64,000 nt of DNA from positions 10,617,001 through 10,681,000 of the forward strand of contig BSBM01000461.1 in NCBI GenBank assembly GCA_027924585.1. Reading direction: 5' to 3'. Below are positions 46,243-59,184 of the stretch, in pieces. This DNA is from Larix kaempferi. Its lineage: Eukaryota; Streptophyta; Pinopsida; Pinales; Pinaceae. Each line of letters opens with the position of its first letter. Within the stretch, counting starts at the first letter, position 1. The translations under genes were made by a program, and so were the position numbers. The notes under the pieces are model-generated. The model did no database searches and had not been told where the DNA came from. It worked only from the letters and a program-made list of their open reading frames with translations.

Positions 46243-48340
46243 AAAGCAGTCCAAGAAAACCTTCTCAAACTAAGGCAACAAGCAAACTTATGTGACAGAC
46301 TAGATTCAAAATTTTGGAACCTCATGGGATTATCAAGGCATTGTAAACCACAATATACTGCAAGGTCCAACAGTATGACATGACAAGGAGGATTGGGACC
46401 GTACCCTTGCCTGCATACCCGACTACCTAGACAGGACATGCGTGCTAATCTCCCCGAGTGTTGTTCTCAGTGTATTGCTTTGCCAAGACGGACAAATGGT
46501 TAACTCAGTTGGTTTCAGGAATCCTAATGGTGTCTCCCGATATACGCAAGGTACGTGGGAGCTCAAATCCATAGTGGTGTTGTCTAATGCACAGCCGTTG
46601 GCATGAGACCTTCCGATATACGTATCGAGTACGTGATACACCCTTCGATATATGCCAAGTACGAATTATGGTACTTGGTGGGTACGTGAAGGAGCTCGAT
46701 ATACCGATGTACGTAGAAGACTACAATACCCCCAGACTACAGTGCTGGAAAGTAACGATAACTGCCATGCTTAACGATGTCGGAACACGTCTCTAACTTA
46801 CACACAAGATTGCCTAAAAATTTTACCTAGTTCTACCGTTTATTTTATCTTGGACGATTAGGTGAATGCATGAGGTGAGTACATAATTGGAAACAGAATG
46901 CAAGCCCTATCTACATGCACGGAATATTCTTTTCTTTCGATGAATTCTACCTATGGTAAGGAGAAATCTTTTTCCAATGGTATTTCCAAAACAAACTCAA
47001 TGCAACACAATTCCCAATGCAAGCAAATTTGACAATGAAAGTACTCTTTTCTTTTTCAATGAGACACACAAACGTACACAACACTACTATCCAAATCAAA
47101 GTATTTTTTCTCTTTTCTTTTCTTTTTCAAATCAAAACAACACTAAGTAATGAGATGAGAGGATTCTGAAATGGAGATGCAAGCTTTTCACTCTCTCTTT
47201 TCAATGATCTAAAGGCAACAAAAATAAAAAATGCACCTATCTTTCCTTAGCATGGAAACAACTTTTTGAAAGAAAATGAAATGTACTAGAGCTTTTCAAG
47301 AAGATGAATAACTCATAATTCAAGAAAAACACAATCAATCATATTTCCATTCATCTTTTCCAAAACATTCCAATGCACAATGACCTCTCTTCAATAACTT
47401 TTTGAGAAATAACGGGAAAGAAGCACTTTTAATCTTTCAATGGATGTATCAAAGCAATAAACTTGAAAACAACTTTGCTTTCAGATCTAAATGACTGGAA
47501 AGAAAATGTTACTTGCGGCACTCATACACTCGAAAAACTCAAGAAAAGACAAGCACTCAACCAAGTAGAAATGACACACTTAACTCAAAATCAAGCAGCA
47601 GCAAGCAAACTAAGCAAGCACAGCTCAAAACAAAAGTAGGTGAGGTCTGGAAGCTGATCCAATGCAACGATCAGATCATGGATGGAAGGAAGGGAATGCA
47701 AGAGTGAAAAGGATGAAGGTGAAGGAGACAAAAGTGTCCAACACTACCAATCTCAAACTCATCCAAAGAGGAACCCAAAGTCAATCCAAACAAACCAAAC
47801 TCTCAACACACGAATCAAAAATGGGATCTCTGGCTGAATGATGCAGCACAGGAAGAGTTCATACACCAAACCAAGGCTCAGACTGTCAGATGAAGGAATG
47901 AATGCCCATATGTCAAGTCTCGACAGATCAGCGCACTCTGTCTTTGCAGACATTGTGACGTCGCAGGTTACCTATACGAGAGGTGCGACGGTCTCGCAGT
48001 TCACTAATGCACAGGTCACGATGAGCAAGCAATAGACAAAGGACAGAGGCTCAGGAAAACACAGTGTCACTCTGTTTTCACTGCCCAGGTGCGACAGGTA
48101 AGTTCTAGATTCAAAATGAATCAAATCTCTCAAAAATGAACCGGAAACAGGTTTGAAACTAAGCTGTCTAAACTCAAAGGAAGAATATCAGGATCTTCAA
48201 CGTGAAGATATGACAATGGAATCAATCCTAAGAAAGAAAATGGCAAAAAGATAACAAGGCTTGTGACAAGTAATCGACTGAAAATGACTCAGATTAACGA
48301 TCACTAAGCAAGAATACTCCCTAGTATGGTCATCAAATTT
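46243..48340 (-). other. 5' leader of the 16.1-kb element
   Basis: About 2.1 kb between the 5' LTR and the nested LTR, with no convincing frame. Next to the LTR the sense strand reads AATTTGATGACCATACTAGG; I do not recognise a tRNA match, so the primer site is unassigned. TACGTAC/GTACG words recur at 46540-46710, and TGCGAC/GTCGCA words at about 47952-47995 and 48088. Confidence 0.5.
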
Positions 48341-49241
48341 GTTACCGGACAATCCACTCGACCGGAGGTGAGCCGGATCTCCCTAGCTCAATGTGAGTCT
48401 AGAACAAATAGAACAGACTACAAACACGTTTCCTAGATCTACTTAAGGATCAAGTACTAGATGTCTTACCTCTTTGATTTCGCTATCCTTTCTCCCGAAT
48501 GTTGCTCCACGTCCCGAGGTCGTCAGATCCAAGTTGCAAGACCTGTTAAGACACAGAAAAGAGAAACAAGTAAAGAGCATCTATACAATAAGAGATCTAT
48601 GTAAACAGTTAAGTAGGTAAACAACAAAACATCATTACACATTGAGAATGATATTGGTGGAAAGCATTTGTATTACTGCAAATAGAGGAGTACATGATAG
48701 AGATATAGAACTACAACCAATGACTTAACGTAGCATCCCTTCTCCACACAAGCCAATTGCCAAGCCCTTCCAAGGAAGCATGAATTCTCCAAGAGGTGAG
48801 TGAAGGTGTCCCAAGAGAGATTTCACCAGCATGTAGATACCATAGTCTTCCTCCCTTTGGTATGGGAGTGAGCCTCACATATATACGACTAAGTGGGTGA
48901 GGTTATGGATAGGATAGGATGAGAGATGGTAGGAGAGAGATAGGGGATCCTCCCAATGAGTTAGGGGTTGAGTTCCAGCTCTCCAAGAGATCATGGATAA
49001 GTCCCCAAATGGGAAAGCTTCGAGAAAGATCTCGAAATGGTTATTTTTGCCCATTAACAGACCTCGTCGCACTCTGCTATGGAGCAACCTGTGACGTCGC
49101 ATGTTGCTAGTATGCAACCTGCGACAACCTCTCAAAAGGGTGTACAAACTAAGTACAAATCCTCCAAATGAGCACTTGGTCCAGGTGACTTCAGGGATGT
49201 ATACACTAAATCATAATGATGGGTATATTTTAGGTGTGACA
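48341..49241 (-). repeat. 5' LTR of the 16.1-kb element
   Basis: 901 bp, matching 33123-34024 with about 34 visible differences and no large indel. A TATA box lies near 48875-48885 on the minus strand. Confidence 0.92.
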
Positions 49242-49376
49242 ATAACATCCCAAAATATTGAGAATGCACAAAAAAAAATTAAAAATTAAATATGCTCATA
49301 AAGCAACTAAATCTTTTGTAATACTTAACTCATGATGAAATATTCAATGCTTTGAATAACACTTTCATAATTTCAC

Positions 49377-49724
49377 TACTCTTTCTTTCATCATACCTTA
49401 ATGAATACATGGGAAAACTTCATGTCTTATAGACTGAAGTACTTATAGCAAGTATTTCTTTATTTGTATAACACAACCAAAGCAATTTCAAAATTTTACT
49501 TACTCATTGTATTCAATCTCAATGATTTCCTTTCTCATACATAACAACTCTACTCTTTCTTTCATCATACCTTAATGAATACATGGGAAAACTTCATGTC
49601 TTATAGACTGAAGTACTTATAGCAAGTATTTCTTTATTTGTATAACACAACCAAAGCAATTTCAAAATTTTACCTACTCATTGTATTCAATCTCAATGAT
49701 TTCCTTTCTCATACATAACAACTC
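49377..49724. repeat. 174-bp tandem duplication
   Basis: Two adjacent copies starting TACTCTTTCTTTCATCATACC at 49377 and 49551, nearly identical, so recent. Confidence 0.9.
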
Positions 49725-49890
49725 GTTTCCTCACCATACCCTTTAATTTTAGGAAATTCAACATACCATTCAATTCAAACTTAACTATTATACAAATAAT
49801 CAATGACCACATCATGACCATGATCACAATAAATTCATAATAATATATCCCATAATTGAGAATTTCATACTAAGAATCCCTATGAATTTA

Positions 49891-50006
49891 CTTCCTACCT
49901 TAAACTCTTTTCTCATGTACAAACTATCTATCATCAATTAATATATATTACCAAATGCACAAGTCCATTATTCATGGATTATCTTTATACCCATGGTCTT
50001 AAAGGT

Positions 50007-50043
<37 letters not shown>

Positions 50044-50230
50044 ATATAGCTATATATAGATATAAACTTATATGCATAAAACATTATTTTTATATATATC
50101 AAACAAAACTTTTACTTCCTACCTTAAACTCTTTTCTCATGTACAAACTATCTATCATCAATTAATATATATTACCAAATGCACAAGTCCATTATTCATG
50201 GATTATCTTTATACCCATGGTCTTAAAGGT

Positions 50231-50306
<76 letters not shown>

Positions 50307-50370
50307 ATATCGCTATATATGGATATAAACTTATATGCATAAAACATTATTTTTATATATATCAAACAAA
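49891..50370. repeat. ~224-bp tandem duplication with (TG)n cores
   Basis: CTTCCTACCTTAAACTC starts at 49891 and 50115. Each copy contains a TG microsatellite (50009-50041 and 50232-50303) followed by TATATAGCTATATA-like DNA; the second TG run is longer and has one GG break. Confidence 0.9.
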
Positions 50371-51295
50371 ACTTAAAATACCTTTAGGGATCGAGGCTAA
50401 GAGAACGATTTCAATAATCCATTAAATTCATAACCCTCGGTTACACATAGATACCGTGGATCAATCCAACGAATACTTCATCAACATAATAAACAAGAGC
50501 CACGAGGTGGCAATGTCCTCGATGTTGTAGTTGAAAAAGATGATTGTATATAGTGCATTTTGTAATTTGCGATGATGGAAAGCAGCTTATGTTGGAGAGA
50601 AGCGTTCAAGTTCAAACTTCAAACCTTAAAATGGATATAATCTCCTTAATGTCGAGAAAAACATAAGTGGAGGAGCTAATTCAAAACACCGGGAAGACTC
50701 CTCTCATCTCTACGAAGGACATTTTACTGCAGGAAATCTTCCAAATGGGGCTATGAATCTGACTAGCATCATCTTCATAAACTTCAAGAACCTCATAGGC
50801 ACAGAAAATGTTTTCCCACTCCAAATCAAAAGAAGACTATGAAAACAACACTGAACAGGAATTATGGGAATGACTAAATTTTCTTCTTGGGATGGCCTGG
50901 AGCTGTATCAATAGCTTTGGGTATAGACAACAATCAAACACGGGAAACCTTGTAATTTTGTGCAGTATGATGCTTTTCAGTATCAAAAACCATCCTTATA
51001 AATTCTAATGCAAAAGCCAGAAAATGAATACAACTAAGCTATAAAGAAGAAGACAAATCAAATTTCAACAAGAGCAACCAATTGGCTGAATATTAAATCG
51101 TCTGATAGCCATAAAAATCTACAGCTATTGGCATAGATAGAAGCCTATGTGCAAAGAAGAAAGGTGACCAAGGTATTATATCAGAATACAGTTATTGTAA
51201 CTATCCAGGTAAAAGGATTGTTATGAAAGGAAACATCAATATTTTTTAATAACGAACAAATACTTGCAGACATGCAACTAGTGTAAATGCCAGAG

Positions 51296-51605
51296 AAAAT
51301 ACATTTGACTACCATATAATATATTTTTAAACAAAACCAGAAACACAAGTCAGCACTCAACTCAAGTGCATCAAGAGATGGATGGACAATGTTTAGGCCA
51401 ATATTTTTGTCCTGAAATAGTCAGATCAATCAAAAAGTAAAAACGAAAATACATTTGTGAATTGGACATCGACTACCATACAATATATTTTTATACAAAA
51501 TCAGAAAACACAACTCAGTCCTCAGTGTAAGTGCATGATGATATGGATGGGTAATGTTTAGGTCATTATTGTGATCCTGAAACATGCAGATCAATCAAGA
51601 TGTTG
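51296..51605. repeat. ~160-bp diverged tandem duplication
   Basis: GAAAATACATTTG starts both copies. Shared words are ACTACCATA-AATATATTTTTA, CAAGTGCAT/TAAGTGCAT and ATGTTTAGG. Confidence 0.7.
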
Positions 51606-51837
51606 ATCAATCAACATGCTAATCAATATGCAGATCAATCAAGATGATGTCCTCAACATTTCCATTTGCTTTATGCACAGAACAATGTGGGAAGCATGAT
51701 AAATACAATATATATAGACCTTCAATTGTTTTTAAACTAGAACAAGTTTGAGTAAGTTGGAATTGAATCAGAAGCAAACATGCAAAATAAATTCTAAGTA
51801 TGAAGTAGAGAGTGCAAAATTTAGAAAGGTATGAAGG

Positions 51838-52270
51838 AACATCGCAGACATTTTTTCATTTGGTAATGTATGAAAAGAAGACCACAGTAGTTAGTTTTGC
51901 TAAAAACAAAGAGCTTTTATGCAATAAATATTTCAATAGCAAAGAAAAGGGCCACCAAATATGTTGATGGTAAATTGTTTTTTCTACATAGTATAGTAAA
52001 CATTTATGCTTATTATAATAGTTATAACATGAATGAGAAACAACAATCGATGGGGAACATCCTAGACATTTTTTTCCTATGCCAATGTATCAAAAGAAGA
52101 GCATGCCTGTTTGTTTTGCTGACAAGAAACAACTTTAAAGGCAATAAATATTTCAATTACAAGGGAAGGGACTGCCAAATATGCTGACAGTAAATTGCTC
52201 TGCATAACACATTAAACATTGATGTTTACTATAATAGTTACAACATGAATAAGAAACAACAGAAAGCAAC
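51838..52270. repeat. 220-bp diverged tandem duplication
   Basis: AATAAATATTTCAAT at 51923 and 52143; the flanks (GTAAATTG, AATAGTTA-AACATGAAT-AGAAACAACA) match in order. The 96-codon plus ORF at 51897 lies across the repeat and has no family features. Confidence 0.75.
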
Positions 52271-54365
52271 AACTCTTCCAAAATATATCAATGCAGCAAT
52301 CAAATGCTTGAAAAGTATATCATATGAAAGAACAAAATTGTAAAAGTGGAAAACAAGTATGTATGCCTATCTTAAAACAAGTATGTATGCACGGAGAAGC
52401 ATTCAAATAAAGTTTTGTTTTTGAATATATATTTATATGATTTTATCAAAATCATGACAACAGAGTTTGTCAACATATTGGATGCATAGATAGTTGTTGT
52501 ATACATTGGTACAAAACCATGGCAGTTGACCATTCTATCTATAAGTTCATGCCATAAGCAATTGTTAAAAAAAAATTGCTATTGTCCATGGCCCCATTGG
52601 GGATGTTTCTTTTTAAATCCAAGGAAGAAAAAACTAGTTGAAGAAGTTGTAGCATGGGCATCTATCCATGTTCACTTGCTTTCACATTAAGGCCAAGAAA
52701 AAAGAAAAAAGAAACTGTGGTAAGACTGTGACTATATCAAAACAACAAAATTTTAATAAAGTTTTTTTCTTTTCTTTGTATGCAAGCTATTGCCAATGTG
52801 CACAAGCATTTTCCAGAACTAGATATCTCCTTTGAAAAATTTCAGTTGAAATAAACATGGTGACTGTAGTGGAAAGGGTGCTCAAATTTGCTTCCTGCAC
52901 CTTGAAAAAAAGGAAAATATTATCATCCAAAGCAAGTGACAATTGGAACTAAAACATGCTGTTACAAAAAATTAAAAGGTGAAGAGTGATTGCAACGAGT
53001 GGAAAGATTGAGAACCAGTACACAAGAAAATAAGGTAGACCAGTATTATGCAGAAGATGAACATGTTGATCAACACAGAAGATGAACATTTGCAGCAAGA
53101 TACAAAGGATTAGTTTCTACAAGAGACTATTGAGTTTGTTCTTCATTTCCATTCAAGATGGAATCTATGTTGTGAACAGATCACAACGATGTTGAACTGT
53201 GGTAGATCCAAGGACAGAACACATGAAATATGTGATTTTGAAAATATGATTGAAGCATTTGCAATTGCATAGAAAACAATAAATTTGAAGTGAAAAAAAA
53301 AATTGGAAGGAAGTTTCAAGTTCAATGTTGCAAGAAACAATTGATCTAAGAAAAGATAAAAAAATGCAGTCGACAGAAACAATTGGCATGTGTTATTTTT
53401 AGGGTAAAAGACATAGATAGGTTTAGATGGCAATTCAAGCAGTCTCTTTAGCATGGTAGCTCGGTCAAATGAAGCAGACATGCAAAATAGATCTTGGATG
53501 CTCATTCCATGTCTTTATTTGGTGCAATGACTTTTTTTGGGTATGGGAAAACAAAAAAAAAACAAAATTCAAGAAAACTATACATAGATCAAAACTTCTG
53601 GTTGCAATTGCAAATTGCATGGAAATGGATACAACTGAACATGTCAAATGAAACAGAAAAAAGAGGAGTTGAGCCATGGACAATGTCTATTGACATTGCA
53701 ATTTAGGAAAACATAATTATTTACTATATACTTTTTTTAAGAATCTTAAAGTTATTTGAGAATGAGCTATCAAACCAAAAGTGAAAAAATGATTTGGATT
53801 TGTTCTTCCATGTTCTATATCTGGAAAGATGTGCTTGTAAAGATGTCTATGGCATCTATTTTTTTGCACTGATATAGGATGTCGATATTGCAAAGACATG
53901 TACGTTTGGCACTGATAAAACAAATAATAAAAATAGACATGATTCAATTTTAAAAACCTAAGAAGAATAATGCGAATTCTACAATGTAAAACTACTCAGA
54001 ACTATTTATACAGCGTTAATGAAAAGTTGACTCATAAAAAAACGAACCCAATACTAAAACTCAATAGGACATGTTTATCAACTTTAAGTTAATACGGTCT
54101 ATTTCCATTACTTACAGTATCTATGGAACTTGTTTTTTTAGTGCAAAATAATGAAATAGGAACACAGATAGGAATACCTGATCGCAACAAAATATTGCCC
54201 ATGCCAATGGCTTGCTCAACATAATATTTCGCATATGCAGGCTCAAAAAGCACCTCATGCCTTGCAGAAGAGAGTATACTGCAAGAATTCCATCTGCAAT
54301 AACTAAGAATCTGCATTAAAAGGAACCCATGTCAGATCTTATCAGCCCTGCACTGTTTCTAAGGA

Positions 54366-54515
54366 TACCAAATTTCAAGAAACCAATAAGAGTTGGGTTT
54401 GTGCAAGTATTGCAGAAATCACATGAAACTCATGAAGGATACCTAATTTCAAGAAACCAATAAGAGTTGGGTTTGTGCAAGTATTGCAGAAATCACATGA
54501 AACTCGCATGAGTGT
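54366..54515. repeat. 75-bp tandem duplication
   Basis: ATTTCAAGAAACCAATAAGA at 54371 and 54446; almost identical copies. Confidence 0.9.
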
Positions 54516-54898
54516 TTTCACCAATTAGTGAATGATTCCAAGATGAAATAATGTCACCACATATCTTGTCAAACTCCAAGATAATGTAGTCATTGTGAAA
54601 CTTACAATTTCATTGTAATGGGAAGAGATACTGAAGGTAATGGGTAGAGTACTACAGTGCTTTCTCGTCCTTTCGAATATACATGGAATTTTAACAATTA
54701 TAAATGATGACATCTCAGTGTTATTCCTTCATTCATAGCCAACGTAGTTACCAAATTCGCTTGTATTAGGCCAAATAATAATTAAATTCGAAAATTTATT
54801 TTGTATCTAGATTTATTTGTTGAAATACATGATGTAATTTCAATCCTAAATCCTGCATCCCGATTTCTTGTGAGAGAGTGATTTCTTTTTACATGAAA

Positions 54899-55540
54899 AG
54901 CCCCCAAAAGCAATACACATGAAGCCTGTCTTAACCACAAACAAAAAAAAGAAAAAAAGCTTGCTCTGTTCTGTCAACTGCGATCAATTTGCATGGAACT
55001 ATTTTCAAATATTATTATGTGACATAATAATACAACACTTCAAACAAATCTTACACCAATAAATTCATTGAGAGATTAAAGATGGAAATCAAAATTGCAG
55101 CTGTCACATCATAATATGCCTTGGCTTTAAGAGATAGACACATTCTCGAGTCCATAGAGATGCATAAAGCAAATGGTTACAGGGTAAAGAAAATCACCAC
55201 TAAATGAAGCCGGGCTTAACCACAAACCCCCCCCAAAAGCAATACACATGAAGCCGAGCTTAACCACAAACAAAAAAAGAAAAAAAGCTTGCTCTGTTCT
55301 GTCAACTGCGATCAACTTGCATGGAACTATTTTCAAATATTCTTATGTGACATAATAATACAAGACTTCAAACAAATCTTACACCAATAAATTCATCGAG
55401 AGCTTAAAGATGGAAAAAAAAATTGCAGTTGTCACATCATAATATGCCCTGGCTTTAAGAGCTAGACACATTCTAGAGTCCATAGATATGCATAAAGCAA
55501 ATGGTTACATGGTAATGCAAATCACCGCTAAATGTGAAAA
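54899..55540. repeat. 329-bp tandem duplication
   Basis: CCAAAAGCAATACACATGAA starts both copies (AAAAGC at 54906 and 55235). They stay similar through GCTTGCTCTGTTCTGTCAAC and AAAGCAAATGGTTAC. Confidence 0.9.
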
Positions 55541-56053
55541 AAAGAAGCAATGTTAAAGACATACAACAGGTTAACCCTCGCGAGTAGAACTGCTAGGTTT
55601 GTTGACAAAATCGGGAGTGAAAGACCATAAAAAATCATGCTCGAATGTAATGTGTTGATTGCATTTTAATTTTTGCAAGACGACAACAGCCATTTTCGGT
55701 GAGAGTTGACATCCATTCACATGCATTGTTTGACCGACAAGCAAAGGGCTTGGGTTTCAAGGATTTTACCCTTGACTCGGTCGTTTGGGTCTCAAGAATT
55801 TGACGCTTAACCTGGCTAAACAAATGAGGGATTTTTTTCAACAAACACCCATGCAACAAAGAAATATGCTGAAACCATCAACAAGATCAACATTTTTGAA
55901 TTTCACAACACACATTTTTCAAACAACTGCCAAATAGAAGCAAACAATGGAAATTCATGGTTTATAGCCATTCCCTAAATGAAAGAACACTGACTTTCGA
56001 ACTAGTATTACATTCCATTAAATAACAAAATAGGCATTCTAGTAAGCCGACGG

Positions 56054-56140
56054 AACCACTCACCTACGAAAGAAACGCAACAGGAACCCTAAACCACTCA
56101 CCTGCGACAGAAACGCAACAAGAACCCTAAAGAAGGAAAA
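56054..56140. repeat. 45-bp tandem duplication
   Basis: ACCACTCACCT(A/G)CGA-AGAAACGCAACA-GAACCCTAAA occurs twice in direct succession. Confidence 0.75.
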
Positions 56141-56900
56141 TATAAATTCCTTTCTTGAATGAGTGGACAGACGAGCCAGGTGGAAACAATAGTACCCACA
56201 AGCAGAAAACAAACGAAAGCATTGCCCCACGCACCAAACACAGAAGAGAGTCATGCCAAAGAAAACCAGCAGCAACAGAACACCTCCGCAACAACACAAT
56301 GAAATAGAGTTTCTTAATACATACCATCGATGCATTCAAATCTCCACAGCCAAGGACGTTGCACGAAGATAGAAAAAATTTTAAACCCTCGAAGTCGTAA
56401 ACAACCATACCAGGCTCAGTATGAAGGTCCATCACCCAAAAATAAAATATGACCCAAGTCAATCTGCATTCAATGCAACAGCGACAGTCTCGAGTCCAAC
56501 AATGCACTCTTCAATCCCTGGAACAAACACAAATACAGGGAAAACAGGACTCCATCCACCATATCGGAAGGACCAGTTGAGATGACAGTCTCACCAACCG
56601 CATTTACACCGCGAGATCATGAAACCAGGGCACTGTCCGTCCTCCAGCCTCGGTACATTGAACCAGCATTAATCACCCTACAAACATCGAGCCTTGGACT
56701 GAACCAGCTATGATGCAAGCATGACGTCAGGGCCTGGGGCACACAAACCTAGGCCTATGTCATGGCGCACAGAACCAATAGAAACTGCGAAAATTTGTTA
56801 TTTAAAAAATCAAAAAAAAAAAATTCTCCAGACTATGTAAAAAGCTTAGTTTAAGGCAAAAATTTCAAATGGACTCCCGATTAATATCCCTGACCGAAAA

Positions 56901-57274
56901 CATAATGTCGGGTACATAACAACCTTGATTCAGAGAGGTGGGTAATGGATCCACTATCTATTAAGAAGACAATTCATCGTGGATTAAGAGGCAATCTCTA
57001 CTAATACGGGATTGACTTAAATGTAACTGCCACATGATAAACAAGGGGTAGGTGCAATGAACTAATTGCATGCCTTGATTCCACTAATAAAACAAGATTT
57101 TTTACAAGCAAACATTTACTCCCAAGACTGATCGTCCTGCTGTTCTACACCATGTAGGAAGAGGTTGACTAATAATTACACAAAGTTTGATTAAGATAAT
57201 ATATACCAAACAAAAATTAAGCATTCAATTTCATTAATAAATAGTGGATTGTCTTTCCAATTAGACTAGCAGAG
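56901..57274. other. Spacer before hairpin minisatellite
   Basis: AT-rich; two or three words resembling the following units (GGATTAAGAGGCAATCTCTAC near 56980). No gene seen. Confidence 0.4.
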
Positions 57275-57935
57275 GACTGATCATTCCACTCTAGGAGAAT
57301 TGATCTCTCACTCTTTTAAACATAGAATTAAAATGCCAACGTTTACATAAAGGATCAATATCCATAGAGGATCGATCCCTTATCTAGACAAACAATAAAT
57401 ATTTAAACGTTTTCTCAAAGGGTTGATCTCCAGAGAGAGTCGATCTCTCTAATTCAAGGGAAACATAAAAAATCGAAACACATAAACAGACAATCAAATC
57501 GCAGAAAGGATCAACCTCTTAAATTTTTAAAACATCAATTTGGATATCCACCATAAACACAAAATCGATCTCCATAGAGAATCGACCTGCTAACTTTTAA
57601 ACAACAATTAAATTTTTTATCATAAACATACGATTGATCTCTTTCAAGGATCGACCTCTTAAATTTTGCATAGAACATTTAAAGCGATGGTTGATCTCTG
57701 TTGAGGATCGACCTCTTATCGTTTGCACAAAGAATAGCAAAAAATTATTTAAACAAAGGATCAATCTCCGTAGAGAATCGAGCTCTTAATATTTTGCACA
57801 AAGAAATATATCAAACAAAAACAGAGGATTGATCTTTGTAGAGTATTGATCCATTAAATCTTTGACAATAAATGAAATGTACACATTAACTAGAGGATTG
57901 ATCTCGGTAGAGAATCGATCTCTCCCATTAAAATG
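57275..57935. repeat. Hairpin minisatellite, ~65-bp units, about 9-10 copies
   Basis: Units at about 57280, 57345, 57418, 57500, 57562, 57632, 57692, 57762, 57827 and 57892. Each core reads like GGATCGATCTC-nnTA-GAGAATCGATCTCT: the left part GATCGATCTC is complementary to the right part GAGAATCGATC, so each core can fold into a short stem. Between cores is AT-rich filler (CTTAAATTTTGCA-AAGAA). Core pairing is kept while sequence drifts. Confidence 0.75.
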
Positions 57936-58769
57936 GCTCAACACAATAATATATAACCAAAGGAAGGACTTCGACATGATTACTTAGAAGAAGATCACAC
58001 CATAGAGCTATAACTTCGAATGATTCACCTCAATAGATATATTTATCACAGAGATTGCTGGAAACAATACCCATAGGGGTTCATTTCTATCATAGAGACC
58101 TCATAAAATATTTTCATTGAATCAATCCGTCAATAACCTCGACTTAGTTCTAAATCATAGCGATATAAATCATTCATCGATTGCATTCATCACACTAATG
58201 AAAAAGAACCAAGCATTTCACACAAGATCATTCAATCCCATAACACACAGAGGTTTGATACATACATGATTTCGGTCCAACATACGTTATTAACACAATG
58301 TACATTGTTCTAATTTAATGAATGTGAAGATGCAATAAGGATATTAATCCATCCTCCTGCACACGCATTACTCATAAAAGAGCACACAGTCTATAATGTT
58401 TTTCCCGGGGTTTCAATCCCACACTTAACATTATCATAAAAATATATAGAGTTCTCATCAACTGATTGTACAGAGTTATAATAAAAAAGAATAAAAATTG
58501 ATTATTAGAACTAGTTATAAGATCTTTTCCACACAACTCATGTTATATTAATACAGTACAGATATCTATATGAATTTACCTCAACCCATCGCAAGTAGAT
58601 TCAAACTATTGGCATATGTAAAACATAGTGTATAAAATAAAACAAATCACATGATATTATATCCAAATATATTTGTAATATGTATACATATGTAACAGAA
58701 TGCAATATTTTCCCAACTTAAGGAATGAAAATAGAGTATAGAGGTACATATAACATTCGTATTATACTT

Positions 58770-58801
<32 letters not shown>

Positions 58802-58925
58802 ACAGAGTGATGTAATTCAAGTTATGTCACCATGTCTTGTATATGTAATAGAAAATAAACTACAATCATATATGTGATTCACAACTCATTGGTTCATAAG
58901 AAAAATTACACTTACTTGAAATAAT
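57936..58925. other. AT-rich interval, no gene seen
   Basis: Low-complexity AT-rich DNA with an (AC)n microsatellite at 58770-58792. Confidence 0.5.
58770..58792. repeat. (AC)n microsatellite
   Basis: About eleven AC dinucleotides followed by ATATATATA. Confidence 0.9.
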
Positions 58926-59184
58926 GCGAATGAAAACTTGGAGAATCAGTTCCTCCCAACCATAGAAGAGAGTAGCACAACTACTATCTCAACTCCACCC
59001 CTGAGTTGGATCACCTCCAGGAACACTAGAACTAACAAGCAAAGCTTCCACGCAACGCTCTCTCTCAGAGTCTGTAACAAGGTCAGTGATGGACTTACAA
59101 AAAAGAGAAACACTCAACACGTGCACTCATAGCAAAATTTCTTCGTTCACAACACAACATCATGTGCTATGTCAATGCACCAAT

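Larger units (their letters stand above)
33123..49241 (-). mobile_element. 16.1-kb Tat-like Ty3/gypsy retrotransposon
   Basis: Two LTRs of about 901 bp (33123-34024, 48341-49241) with TGTTAC...GTAACA/TGACA ends bound it. By eye I count about 34 differences between them (near 96% identity), so insertion was moderately old. Element sense is leftward: 5' LTR, leader, Gag, protease, RT-RNase H, integrase, a second RNase H, an antisense spliced ORF, a long 3' region, polypurine tract and 3' LTR. Great size, long UTRs, an extra RNase H and an antisense ORF are known features of Tat/Ogre/Grande elements. Flanks ATAGT (left) and ATAAC (right) share only three of five bases. Stops and lost catalytic residues make it inactive. 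A copia solo LTR is nested at 45559-46237. Confidence 0.88.
49242..56900. other. AT-rich interval full of local duplications
   Basis: No supported gene in 7.6 kb. At least six independent tandem duplications of 75-330 bp are described separately. A GC-richer part at 56030-56780 has CpG words and a GTATGT donor-like site on the minus strand at about 56327, but no exon chain could be built. Confidence 0.5.

Noticed and set aside
50072-50425. 117-codon plus ORF with CVCVCV runs
   Set aside because: Produced by the TG microsatellite inside a duplicated segment.
56060-56507. Possible host gene exon on minus strand (126 codons, GTATGT donor)
   Set aside because: Peptide is Cys/Phe/Leu-rich without domain features and no second exon or acceptor could be linked.
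57275-57935. CRISPR-like array
   Set aside because: Units drift, spacing varies and filler is AT-rich and similar between units; the context is a plant genome.
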